From NCBI GenBank assembly GCA_015680685.1, contig MNCI01036287.1, positions 3,767 through 67,766 of the forward strand: 64,000 bases of DNA, read 5' to 3'. Every line of letters begins with the position of its first letter. Positions within the stretch are counted from its first letter, which is position 1. Shown here piece after piece: positions 24,481 through 35,874 of the stretch. Source of the stretch: Gnetum montanum (Eukaryota > Streptophyta > Gnetopsida > Gnetales > Gnetaceae). The position numbers and the translations under genes were made by a program. Under the pieces are notes generated by a model that did not search any database, was not told the origin of the DNA, and worked only from the letters and a program-made list of their open reading frames with translations.

Positions 24481-27359
24481 ATTATAAAATCTAGTTGAAT
24501 GAGCATGCTTAACAATTACTTAAAAAAAGCATTAGTTATAGTTCCTTTGAGGATTTAGCACATAATCTATTATTCAATTAAAGTTCCAAAATTATAAAAA
24601 GAATAAGATGAGCTATGCTAAGGCTACTAGAAGTAGAAATTGTTTTATCCACATAAAACCCCATGAGAAACAAGCTTCATTACACTCACTTTAAACCTAA
24701 CACTTCCATTAGCTATATTTTATTTTTATTTTCATCCCATCATTAGCTTCTTACAATAAGGATCCAATATTAGGAAGGTAGAGAAGGCTTAGAAAAGATA
24801 TTTAAGCTTTAAAAAAGAAAGGAAAGGAAACTTCATAAGCCATTATCAATGTCTCTAGCTTATTAGGAGTGTTATGACCACAATGGCTTCAAGAATACCT
24901 TAGAACAAATCTATCAGCCTTACAAGCTATTTCAATTAAGCTATGGTATGGAAAATTTAGATAAATGATGAAAAATCTAAGCTAAAATATTACATCTCAT
25001 AAGGATCAAAGACATCTCATAAGCTTTATGGAATTGGTTTGATAAAGAGCTCTTGGGCATTCATGGATTCTCATCTAGATGATATTCATCCATTTAGGTG
25101 CTTAAAAGCTCAACTTCATCTTTCGATGCCATATCAGCTTTCTACCTCATATTCTCTCAACATTAGCATGCTATTGAACATATTCATAAGAATGATTTTC
25201 ATTGCTATATATCCACTCTACCATGTGACAAGTTGTCACATCAACATCTAGATTCAGCTCATTTTTAAATCTAGATTAGTTTTTCAGCTTTTTCCATGTC
25301 ATCTTCTATCCACGTTAGCATGATGTTGAAATGAATTTAGTAGTTCCATGATGACTTTTCCACTTTAGCTTCTCACCATGTCAGCTTTTTAAGTTAGTTT
25401 GAAGGTTGAAACTTTTCCTCTACAAAGTAGCTCTACCAAAACTACACATTAGCATGACATTAACAATGCCACATTAGCATATAGATGAAACAACATTTTT
25501 CATCTAGATGAGTTATGCTATCTCTACCATATCTACATGATGTCACTAGTAACATCAGCAAAGTGCCATGTTAGCTTGTAGAGCTAGCTCTTAAGGGTGA
25601 TTTCAGGCTCTATAAACTCACTCTACCATGTTAGCATTAATGAGATCATTATGACATTAGCACTATGTCACATTAGCATAACCCCACATCATTGTTACCA
25701 TTTCAACACCTCACTACATCAACATGTGAAGCTCATTCGTGAGGCCACATTATAACCTCATTGAAGAGCACATGGAACTCAGTGCATTAAATCAAATCAT
25801 TAAAAAGCATGTTGTTACAAAAAGTTACTCAGTGGTTAGAAATTAAATATCTTTAAAACTAAATTCAATGCAGCATGCTTTCTTAAGGAAATGCTATTAT
25901 CATTAAAGGAGCTCAAAATATGGAGGATTTGTAGCACAATTATCCAATGTCCTATATGAATAGGACACTTGGCAACTACAACATTTAATTTCTATGGTAG
26001 TTGTAACTAAATTTCGATAGTGGTTGTAACCAATTTTAATTTCCCATGATGTTGTAACTACCAAGAAGCCACTATAAGAAGAGCTTCAAGGGTAGAATGA
26101 AAAGGGAAAAATAAACTTGAAAGAAGTACTGAAGATTACTTGTAAGAATAACTTGCTAATTACATCATCAATTTAACTACTTTTTTTAAATCCTATGAGT
26201 TCTTTTCTTCTCATTTTATCATAGTGTCTTAGCTAATATTTTAGATAGTATTATGTTTGGCATTTAATTTTTGGATTTTTTGATTGTACTTATAGCTCTA
26301 TTTCCATGTAATTCTAGACTTTTATTTATTTACCATGTAAGAGCTTTTGTTATCTTTTGAAAAGAATCTTGAATAATTTAATAGTAATGTCTTAATGAAA
26401 TTTCCTATTTGAGTATAAAGGGTCTAGAAAATATTTGATATTTTGAGTTGACTTGAAATAGTTTTAGTTTTAAAGTTTTTCCTTCATATTCAATCTTGAA
26501 ATTGTTATACCTTTTCTGATAGCTCTATTATTGCAATTCTTGAAAACTATTAACTAGCCATATAATAGCTCATATTTTTTCTTTTACAAAGCATTTTGGT
26601 AATTTAATAGGAGTGTCTTTTACAAAATTGCTTGTTGAGCTTAGGGGGTTTGGATAATTTGCAACACTTTGGGTTGAATTAGAGTAGCTTTATTTCAAAG
26701 TGTTTCCTCATGCTCACTTTATCTCACTTAAATGTTTGAGATTTCACACAAATCTACTTCTCTCTTATTTTCTTTTAAAATCCATTGAATCTCACTCTAT
26801 TTCTATTTTTCTTGTGGACTTTTCTCTCTAGGGAAAACTAGGAGTAGATTTTTATAGAATTGTACTTAAGCATTTTGATGAAATTTTATTTGTTTCAAGC
26901 AACGTACTATAGGAACTATATAGACTAAGTGACTTGACAAAATAGGAATCTTTAATGACTCATAGTATTTAGCAAGGTTAGCTAAATTTCTTCTATAATA
27001 GCTATTTATAGTTTCATACACAAACCTAAGCATTTCAACAATCGTAACAACAAATACACATTTATGCTTAGTTCACTCTATTACCATTGACTTTATCTGG
27101 AAGTATCTAGGCCTTGGAGTTTTCCAAACACTAGAAAACACCTAAACTCAAGTTTGAAGGAGCATCTTCATTGTCCATGATTCTAGTTGTGAGATTGAGG
27201 AAAATGTTGGCGATCCCAAATTGTCACCAACACATAGTTAATGCTTTAATTTTAATTCTAGTAGAAGCGATAATTAAATTTTCCTATCGAGTGTTAAATC
27301 AAAGTTTTGACATAGCTAGACAACTAGATTTAATTTAGTATTTAATAAGAAATTTACAA
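24481..27359. mobile_element. LTR-like block inserted in LINE (solo LTR or fragment)
   Basis: A noncoding stretch of about 2.9 kb between two parts of a minus-strand LINE. It contains many spaced copies of a CCACATTAGCAT-like motif (25,100-25,740), three GTTGTAACYA motifs (25,990-26,065) and then CTATAAGA at about 26,072-26,079. This is the same order of repeats then TATA seen in the LTR U3 regions elsewhere in the window. No coding domains are seen and the boundaries are not resolved. Confidence 0.35.
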
Positions 27360-28410
27360 CTTGCATAAGCTTACAAAGCTCTTAAAATATATTTTGGAGC
27401 AAACAATATATCTTGATGATAGGTTGGAGGAAAGCTCAAACCATCAACATTTTTATCAAGAGTAAAAATTTCCTAATTAACTCAAGGAAAGTGGTGGAGA
27501 GCATTAAAAAAGGATCTAGTAAGTTGCTCTAATTGCTCATATGATTTTTTAGAAGGAGCCATAAAGGAAGAGTAATAAACATGAGTAGACTGCAAAATTC
27601 TAAAAGTAACAATAAATCTTCCTACTAAAGATGATGGTTTTCCAACCTACTTACTAATTTTCTAATGAACTTTCTTTCAAAAATAACTAGCATAAGCTAA
27701 GGGAAGAAAAGGAATATCCCAAGAATTATAAACTTATAAGGTTAAACTTAGATCTCAGGAAAATTAAAAATCTCTAAAGGAATATCATCAAGATTAGATT
27801 TTGTACCATGAGTTTTGTTCCAATTAATAGCATAACTAGAGGCTTTATAATAAACTTGGATAAAGTGAAGGATAGTGTATAAATTATCTCTATGTACTGG
27901 TAGAAGAAAAAAGCTATCATATGCAAAATGATTATTAATAATTTGATGTTGAATAGTCAGAAGAGATAAATCCTTGATCTTATCTAGAAAAAGATAGTGT
28001 TGTAAAATATAACCAAAAGCTTTAGTAGCAAGAATAAAAAGATAATGAGCAAGAGGAAAACCTTGCCTAATTAATCTTTGAAGGATAATAATAGAAGAAC
28101 GACTCTCATTAATGCATATCTTTGCACTAGTAGAGGGAAAAAACATTCTAACATGAGAGATAAAAGAAAAATCCAAGTCTAACTTCTGTAATGTGACCAA
28201 AATAAAAGATCACTCTATCCTATCATAAGCTTTAGCATAACCTAATTTTAAAATAATAATATCTTGATTAGTATCCATGGCCAAATTCATTGCCTCTGCA
28301 ACTATGTAAATATTATCCAAAATAAATCTACCTAGAACAAAACTAGTTTGTTCTTATTTGAATAATTGAGGCAAATACCTTTGAACTTTTAAAGTAGGAG
28401 CCTTAGCAAT
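27360..28410 (-). pseudogene. LINE reverse transcriptase fragment
   Basis: Minus-strand plant L1-type RT. At 28,390-28,200: 'SFVLGRFILDNIYIVAEAMN' and 'LGYAKAYDRIE'. At 28,200-27,748 an open frame of 150 codons carries 'RQGFPLAHYLF' and 'HFAYDSFFLL', where the catalytic FADD is FAYD, so one Asp is lost. Further on (about 27,490) is the counterpart of the 'NIVTLPNNKGGLGL' segment of the first LINE. It is interrupted downstream and abuts an LTR at 28,411. Confidence 0.75.
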
Positions 28411-28933
28411 TGATGAATCATATTTTATTAGGTCCCATTGACAGGGCCTCATTGATGCAACCCCATCAACATGGCCCCATCAATGCAAGATTTGATGCAT
28501 TGAAGTGGCCTTGTCAATGTAGTGTCTATTTTGGCCATAAATACATGCTCACCCACCATGTTTTTGACATATTTTGTCATAGTTTCAGTAAAGCTTTTGC
28601 AATTTTGTCATTTGAAAGTTAGAATATTTTTCTAAGTGCCCATAGTAGGAGTGAAAGAGTATATGAATCTTTATTCAATCACTATTGTAGGAGTCAAAGA
28701 GTGTGTGAAAATAAAGGCAACTTAAAACATAAAATGTAAAAAATGATAAAAAAATTATGTCTCAGTTGTACTTAACCATACCTTTGCATTTCAAAAGTAT
28801 AATTGGGAAGAAAATGATTGCAATGGTTGGTTTCACTTCCTAGAGACCAATGTGCTTAGAAGGCTATAAGTCCATGGAATTCAAATGGATCACAGGTGAA
28901 TGCTTAGTGATTCGTATGATAGGGCATAGGTTC
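28411..28933 (+). repeat. Partial LTR, family 2, cut by the Tat insertion
   Basis: Starts TGATGAATCATATTTT. It shares the AGGCCTCATTGATG and CCTTGTCAATGTAGTGTCTA motifs, a TATA-like CATAAATAC and the end phrase GTGATTCGTATGATAGGGCA with the LTR at 5,771-6,667. It stops where the Tat LTR begins at 28,934. Its last 20 or so bases are missing and should lie beyond the Tat 3' LTR, outside the window. Confidence 0.7.
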
Positions 28934-30623
28934 TGAAACACCCTAAAAGAAAAATGCGGGGTTATCCTGGCTTCACTAGGCTCTTGCAGTCCACACAGCA
29001 CCATGGAAGTCCATCGGGAAAAGAAGGTTCTGAGTCCAGGATGGCCAGTTTAGTAAATTTTCTACTTTAGGCATGGGCGAGTTCTGTACCAACTCTCCCA
29101 CCCTCCAAAGTAGTCTAAACAGCTGGTAGCCTACTTAGAAATGGTGTCTAGAATTGGCGACAGCATCCTAGGTGCATAGGAGAAGTAGTTCGGCAAGTTT
29201 TCTAAGTCACAAAGCTTGCTATGCTACGATGTGTAGCGTAGCAAGCCTCAGAAAATAATGTCGGAATGAGATGTTACGCTACGCAATGACATATGGCGTA
29301 GCATAGCAAAAAATTTACTACTCACCTCCTTTGCCCAATCTCGAGTTCTGCAGGGATGTCTCTTTTCGCTAGGAAGTGGCGAACCATGTCTACTGCTACG
29401 CTACGCTGATCTACATGGCGCAGCAAGGCGTAGCAGTCTTGTGAAAAGGGACAGAAGGCGGTTCGAAAGGCAAAATCAGTAAATTCTGCAAAACTTGCAC
29501 TATGGTAGAATAGGTTGAAAATCAGCAAAACTATCATGATCAAGGCCAGTCGCTATGCTACATAGCGTAGCATCATGTAGCAAGTATGTGACGTATGGTA
29601 GGACATGCGGCAAGGTCCTACGCCACAATAAGTAAGCCATGTCACAAAACACAGCGTGGCATGCAGGTGGCCATGCATCATCAATGCACTCCACCTCAAT
29701 CTGACCATTGGCACATGCCGCTAGGAGCTGGTGGTGTAGTTGCAACGTAGTAGGATCACAGTTATTGTCGTATCACAATGGTCTTGCAAGCTCAACAGTT
29801 ACAAATAGCTCAAGTAATGCCAGTAAGGTGGTGCAAGTCTGTAACACGTAGTATTCAAATGGTCACCTTTGCTTACCTTCAGCCCTATAAATAGCCTGTC
29901 AAATAGCACAAAAAGGGTCTACAAAAAAAATAAAAGGGGAGTCTCCTTGGCTGAAACAAAACAAAAAAAATACCTGCAATCTCACAAAAAGGGAAAGAAA
30001 AGGAGAGGCCAGCAATCTGTAAAAGGAAACTCTCTCAACTGGCATAAAGCCTGGGGTCTCATTCTACCACCTTGGTAGGGTCCCACCCCCATTGTATATA
30101 TGTGAAGACTGTGCCCAAGTGCACAGCTATTCCTGTTTCCCAGCACGCTTCGGTCACCCTTGGAACTTTCTGCACTCCGTCACGCTGTGCAGCCGATTGT
30201 ATCGCCCCTGACCGGACAAATTTGTAGCTCTGAAGTAGTACATGTTCCTAACTATATCTTATGTTACCTCTTATTTACTTTCTGGCTTCCTTGTATTATT
30301 TTCTATTTTTTTTACCTTCAAGCATCGTCTCATATCATTGTCGCACTTACATTTATTCACTATTTCGCATTGTTCTTGCATTTTTCTTTTAGTCCCTTTC
30401 TCTTTCCACTGTAACTACCCATAAGCTATATTGCAACCTGTATAGTTTATATTGCAAAAGGCTATATTGATGCTTATGTAAGTCCCTGTTTGATCAAACA
30501 GAGGATTCAGGGCACCCCATGTTCGCACACACCCAGCACCGCCCTCTCACGGGCACAAGGTTGGAACTGTTGTGTCCACCAACCTTGGCATTCTTCCAGT
30601 CGTCGACGTGTTCAGTCGCTATA
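28934..30623 (+). repeat. 5' LTR of outer Tat element
   Basis: Starts TGAAACACC and ends at about GCTATA (30,623). That boundary was found by comparison with the two LTRs of the nested element. U3 is dense in GCTACGC/GCGTAGC dyads (29,215-29,640). TATAAATA is at 29,886-29,893. The R-U5 end shares GTAAGTCCCTGT and ATTCAGGGCACC with the other LTRs. The length of about 1.7 kb exceeds the 1.4 kb of the nested copies, mostly through U3. Confidence 0.8.
29883..29895 (+). promoter_or_regulatory. LTR TATA box
   Basis: CCCTATAAATAGCC follows the dyad-rich U3. The nested element's LTRs have TTATAAATGCCCC in the equivalent place (minus strand, near 37,525 and 53,765). It should drive the genomic transcript. 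Confidence 0.65.
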
Positions 30624-30629
30624 GTTTTT

Positions 30630-30648
30630 TGGTGCTAGAAGAAGGGCC
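30630..30648 (+). other. Putative primer binding site
   Basis: TGGTGCTAGAAGAAGGGCC begins about six bases after the LTR. The nested element has TGGCACTAGAAGAAGGTCC at the same place (minus strand, 53,061-53,043). The TGG start and conservation fit a tRNA 3' end complement, but I cannot name the tRNA. Confidence 0.55.
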
Positions 30649-30739
30649 TTTTGGTGCCTTTGCTACATGTCACGGTAGTTCTTTGAGCCTTCTATGCCTT
30701 GATACACATGAGCGTAGACACGACACACTCTTGTAGTTG

Positions 30740-31370
30740 TTTGCGTTCTATGCGGCGTAGATCGGTCACCCCAACGGTTCCTCTGGAGCCCCATAGAACA
30801 CAAGGCCTCTGATCACTAGTTAACTAGCTCATTATACACTTGTCTTACATGTGTACTGCACCCTGCCCCATGTGGTGCAGATCGATCACCTGGACGGTCC
30901 CTCCGGGACCCTGCGAGACATAAAACCTACCTGATTGCTAGTTAACTTACCCATCCTACGGTTGTCTTGCCTACGTTCTGTACCTCATTCCATGTAGTAC
31001 AGACCAGTCGCCTCGATGGTCCCTCCGGGATCCTGCAAGACATGAAACTTACTTGGTCACTAGTTAATTTGCTTGTCTTACGGTAGTCTCGTATTCCTTC
31101 CACACCCCGATTTCCATTAGCGTAAACTCAACACCCTTTGCAGTTGTTTGCACATCATGCGGTGTAGATCGGTCGCCTTGATGGTTCCTTTGGAATCCTA
31201 TGAGACAATAGGCCTTCTGATGGTGATTTAACTTGCTTCTTCTACAGTAGTCCTACATGCACCCTATACCCTAGCCAGTACAGGTGAAAACGTGACACCC
31301 TTTAAGGTTGTTTCCGTCTTGTGTGGTGTAGGTCAGTCGCCTCGATGGTTCCTCTAGGATCCTGCAAGAC
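30740..31370 (+). repeat. Leader tandem repeats, each with a conserved hairpin
   Basis: Five diverged units spaced about 120-165 bases share GGTGTAGATCGGTCRCC then a short palindrome then CCTGCRAGAC. The palindromes are at 30,776-30,790, 30,896-30,910, 31,018-31,032, 31,183-31,197 and 31,347-31,362. The best is GGTCCC-TCC-GGGACC. The nested element has one unit in each leader copy (52,905-52,917 and 36,668-36,680). The leader has no long ORF. A packaging or dimerisation signal is possible. Confidence 0.7.
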
Positions 31371-31450
31371 AAAAGGCCACCTATTGTCATTTTTTAATCC
31401 TTCTAGTCTTCTGCATTTTCTAGCATTTTTGCATAATCACTTGCTTGACA

Positions 31451-34096
31451 ATGACTTCTTCCACCACCGTTGTCGATATTTCCAACATGGAGGTGCCCTT
31501 CGTAGCCCAAGGCACTACTGGTGCCGAACAACAGTTGAATCCAACACCAGAAACACATTGGTCTCTCAAGATCCAAAACTAAGGACCTGAGGGCCTAGCC
31601 CAGTAATGCAAGCATTACAATTTCCTTTACACGAAGGTGTAGGCTAACCTTCCCTTAGATTTACAGAAACTCAAAGAAAAACATAGCTTTGAGTTCACTT
31701 ACTACAATGGGGAGGAATTCGTTCCTAACCAGGGCATTTCCCTACCTTTGACATAAGTGAACCAAAGGCTGCTAGATCAACTAATCCAATTGACAAGGCT
31801 TAGGGAGCAACAAGACATAGCTTCCAACTAGGATGATGCCTTTCAAGATGGATAGGAGGAACTCGACTCTTAATCTAACGAGGGAGGCCCAGCCAATCCC
31901 ATTCCTGTCCTGCCTACCCAGTTCTTCTGGGCCAACCTGCTACCTATCGCCACCCCCTTTTCCATCACGCCTATGCTTTAGTAGTCTACAACTGCAACTA
32001 TAGTGGGTAGCCATGTTACATTCCTATCACCTCATCACCCCTATCGCCTAGCTGCACCCGCAGCAACTATGCCACTGCAAGCTATTTATCAGCACGCTAA
32101 TGCAACACGCAACACACCTATCACGGCTACTCTACCGCATGTCCACACTGTACCTACTCTAGAACCACACCTAACTCCCATACCAATTCCTACATATGTG
32201 ACCATCCCACCCATTGTTATGGGCCTAGGCCCATCCATGTGGTGGCCTCTGTTCGCTTCCTCGTTTGTTCCGCAACCATCGTAGATGTCTCATTACACTC
32301 GTCCTCAAGTCTACTCAACCCCACAAACGGCACAACCTGGCGCAGGACCATGGGGGGTCCTACCAGTGATCCAAACAGCCTACTCGGTAGTTCATCCTAC
32401 TATCACCACTCCAATGATACCACCCACCAGATGGTGGACAATGCAAACAACACCTTTAGCAGGGGCAACCCCAATAGCACAGTCGATGGGTCAAATCGCC
32501 ACCGTTACCATGCCACCTATGGGGGTTGCCTCTGCAGTACCTTAGCCATCTACAACATCCCCGGGTTTGGACCAAGGGTTTTAGCTTATTCAGACCCTAA
32601 CCGAGGAAGTAAAATTCCTTAAAGCTATTGGGTTTGATACGGTATGAGTCATGGACTTTTACCAAGATGACCTCGTCAACCCTGCAATCCCTGCCTTGAT
32701 ATTACCACCCGGGATGTCCCTCCTGTACTTCACGAAGTACGATGGAGAAGGAGATCCCAATACATGTCTCATCACTTTTTGGTCAGAGTCTTTGTTGCTA
32801 CAATAATGGCCTCATATGATCATTCGCGTCTTCACCATGTCCCTAGCCGGGAAAGCTCTAGATTGGTATTGCACGTTACCACGTTCATCCATTTCGACTT
32901 TGGAAGAACTCTTGACCCAGTTTGTGACATGCTTCAAGTATAACTTGAAGCCAGAAACCACACTGGATTAGCTGATGAGTGTGAAGCAAGACCCACTAGA
33001 ACCAATCCAAAAATTCATTCAATGATGGAGGGCAACCCTTAATGAAATCCGTGAACCTATCGTGGAGGCTCATTTGTTAGCCATCTTTAAGGGTGTAGTG
33101 AATGACTTCATCAAGTCAAAACTATATTACCTTGCTTCATGCTCACTTAGTCAAGCTTTCGCTCAGACGAAAAGCATACAAGACGCAGCTGAGGCAAGTA
33201 AATACCTAGCTTATGTCACTTACAGGAACAATTTTGCAAAGAAGGATAAGGGTAAGGCCCCAATGACCATGGTGGCTGCTGTGGCAGCTGAGGCTAAGCC
33301 CAAACACAACAATAATAAGAAACCGAACATACCTGTAGCCAACTTAGGGCCTAAGCCAGGCCAAGCATTACAATCCACCGTGCCCACACCCGATACATCT
33401 GCATACACTAAACCTAACTTCGAACGTAAAGATTCAAAATATACTCTGCTACCCCTCAAACCTTCAGAACTCTTGAAGTAACTATTGGCAGTAGGATACA
33501 TTCAACACAAACGGATGTCAAAAGAAGCAAACATGAGGCATCGACGCTACTGCGAGCTCCTTAGAAATCCTTCTTTAGCCCTGCCCAACGAACCTCCAGT
33601 CCCTAAAGGTTTTAGGCTAGATAGGTTTTGCAACTACCATCGACTATGTGGTCATACCATGGATTATTGTCTATCGTTGCAAGATGACATCCAAAGATCG
33701 ATTGACCTAGGGCATTTGGTGCTAGATGAAAGTAGCCCAGTATGTCCTGAGAACCAATCCATGTACGTCTATACCAACCCCCTCAATGCCAACAACGCCA
33801 ATTATGTAATCAACGCCATCGGTATTGACAATGATCCCATGCGACCCTTCCAACCATTTGTGATTCTTATGCCTCAGCGTAGTGCACCCATGCCACTAAT
33901 GGCTGGTCTAAGTCCACAGTCGCCCTTCATCCTGAAAGTTCCACCACGAGCATCTACCTATGCACCACCCATTGGTGGGGCCGTGCCACCCCGTCTGCGA
34001 ACACCTCTAGCTCCATTTGTCATCAGGAGGCCAACGTCTTTGACAGCCCCCATCCCATGCAGCAACATTAAACAACTTCCCCATCCTACAACATGA
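31451..34096 (+). pseudogene. gag of outer Tat element
   Basis: The ATG at 31,451 (Met-Thr-Ser-Ser-Thr-Thr) matches the nested copy (Met-Val-Thr-Ser-Thr-Thr). It has a Pro-rich N-terminal third. The capsid domain at about 32,640-33,180 has 'YDGEGDP', 'SLAGKALDWY', 'LEELLTQFVT' and 'HLLAIFKGVVNDFIKSKLYY'. A basic Lys/Ala-rich linker (33,230-33,330) follows. A zinc-knuckle-like 'CNYHRLCGHTMDYC' lies at about 33,631-33,672, in the open frame 33,485-34,096. About a dozen stops break the frame. It would assemble the particle and bind RNA. Confidence 0.8.
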
Positions 34097-34387
34097 GAAA
34101 CCTACCTGATGGGTGAGGTATCGAAGAGGAATACCATTAAAAGCATCTCCAAAACTACTCCTTCGTCCTTTAAATGTACACCTTCGTCACCAAGGACAAA
34201 GGTCGACTCAAGCACACAACCTGTGACATCTTGTTGCTGAAAATTTGAACCTGGGTCTAGGGCCATCTCCCCTCGGGAGATTCATCTTCTAAGATGAATC
34301 AAGGAGGAGGGTGTCAAATAGATGAGTAGCCAAGACTTCTTGAACACCCTAACCTAGGTTGGGCAAACCCTAAGGTAGAAAAATACC

Positions 34388-35219
34388 ATGTTAAGCCTAT
34401 ACGACTTAGTCATAATATCCGCCCCTCACTGCAAGGCTTTGGTCCGCATGTTAACAGCAATCCTAGTGGATGAAAACATGCCCATAGATGAGAAAATGAT
34501 CCACTCAGTCATACTTCCCTCCGTACCCATGGAGTCTGCGCCCCCACTAACTTTTAGCAACAAAGCCCTTAAAGAAGATCTTGAAAAAGGTCAAGTGACT
34601 ATGGCACCTCTCTTCATCATAGTTTGGGTTGGTCAATACCGAATCTGAAGGGTACATGTTAATGATGGGGTACCAAAAACTAGCATTATCACCTTCAGAT
34701 CAAATTTCATCTCTTTGCCTATCATAGAGAAACTGGGGTTGGTCAACTAGATCAAACCAATAGCGACGTCTTGCCTACAGTCCTTCAATCGGGCATGTGT
34801 CCTAGTAAAAGGCACAATTCATGTAAACTTCATAGTAGGGAATGAGCTCCCCATGAATGCAACATTCGTCGTAGTCAAAGAAATGCTCGGGTTTAACCTA
34901 ATCTTGGGAAGATCATGGTTAACACAACTCGAGGAAGTTTCCTCGCCTATACACTAGGAAATCCACTTACCATACGAGGGTAGAGAGGTGATAATCCATG
35001 GCAAGAGGGTGGTAACACAAGCAATTAGTAACCTAAACATAGAGTAAGGTTTAGAGGTTACAACCTCTAAAGATGAAGTGCATGTTCATGCATGCACCAA
35101 TCATATAGTGAAGGGATCGGCCCAATGAAGCGACCCTTAGGTAGAAAACATCTGGGTGGAGTTGCCCTTTCAAGCAGAGGATGGTAACATGAGCAAAGGC
35201 CCTAGTGAAACGCCTTGAC
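34388..35219 (+). pseudogene. Protease of outer Tat element, active site interrupted
   Basis: Homologous to 50,030-49,089 on the other strand. It begins 'LSLYDLVIISAPHCKALVRM'. The active-site region has 'VNDG' at about 34,658-34,669 and 'IEKLGL' downstream, and the family's 'FNLILGRSWL' lies near 34,892-34,921. Compared with the nested copy ('VDDG' followed by six residues fewer than expected), eight extra codons (34,676-34,699) sit right after the catalytic Asp-Gly. Their DNA matches an array A unit. Stops are also present downstream. Confidence 0.7.
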
Positions 35220-35360
35220 CTTACGTCCTTGTTAACCCACGAAAGGTTAGGAGATAGCTATGTGTAACATAGCAGCCTTGCGACCTCTCACCCAGTCACC
35301 ATCCTCGCATATTTGCTTTCTACTTAGCTCACCAAGGTGTCATCTTTTCGGCATAATACG

Positions 35361-35615
35361 CAAATGGCCCGAAATGGCCTAAAACTAACAAATGGCCCAA
35401 AATGGCCTAAAACTAACAAATGGCCCAAAAGGCTTAAAACTAGCATTATCACCTTTACTTTATTCATTATGCAAATGGCCCAAAATGGCCTAAAACTAAC
35501 AAATGGCCCAAAAAGGCTTAAAACTAGCATTATCACCTTTGCTTTATTCATTACGCAAACGGCCCGAAATGGCCTAAAACTAACAAACATCTTGACATGG
35601 CCTAAAACTAGCATA
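35361..35615 (+). repeat. Tandem array A of outer Tat element
   Basis: Seven units, about 28 bases in the short form, built on AATGGCCCGAAATGGCC followed by TAAAACTAAC or TTAAAACTAGC. Two long units carry an extra GCATTATCACCTTT and then TTTATTCATTAYGC. The GGCC..GGCC arms can pair around a CGAAAT loop. The opposing open frames here are a by-product of repeats lacking stop codons. The same array type is in the nested element at 48,461-48,920. Confidence 0.85.
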
Positions 35616-35724
35616 CTAGAGTACAAAAACTTCACATAACACACATAATAAGATGAAACTGGTTTCGTTTTTGGAGTCTTACATTTCGGTCAAAAATTTT
35701 TCGCCTATTGGCAATGTCTGTAAG

Positions 35725-35874
35725 TTTTCTCCAAAAAAAAAGAGGGGAGGTCTACCCTCATGCTCTCACAAGCTATCCCTATTTGCATTGCCCTCACCAT
35801 TTGTCTCTACCTCATCCACTTGCACATTGTCTGCTCCCATATTGCCCCCCACCGACACCTCATTCCTTCCCTTC
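35725..35874 (-). pseudogene. Terminal exon remnant of outer element's antisense gene
   Basis: Read on the minus strand this codes a short acidic, Gly/Asn/Glu-rich segment ('VQVDEVETNGEGNANRD') and then a stop. It resembles in composition the acidic C-terminus of the intact homologue (around 48,130-48,199). It is separated from the upstream exons (54,478-57,979) by the nested element. Assignment rests on position and composition, so it is tentative. Confidence 0.4.

Noticed and set aside
32003-32622. Three overlapping plus-strand open frames
   Set aside because: All lie in the Pro-rich part of gag. Only one frame at a time follows the gag sequence of the nested copy; the others are shadows.
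35361-35615. CRISPR-like array
   Set aside because: Units are nearly contiguous, diverged and without unique spacers, in a plant retrotransposon. It is a minisatellite.
35324-35644. Opposing open frames of about 100 codons each
   Set aside because: Translations of tandem array A, whose repeat unit lacks stop codons in several frames; no conservation as protein.
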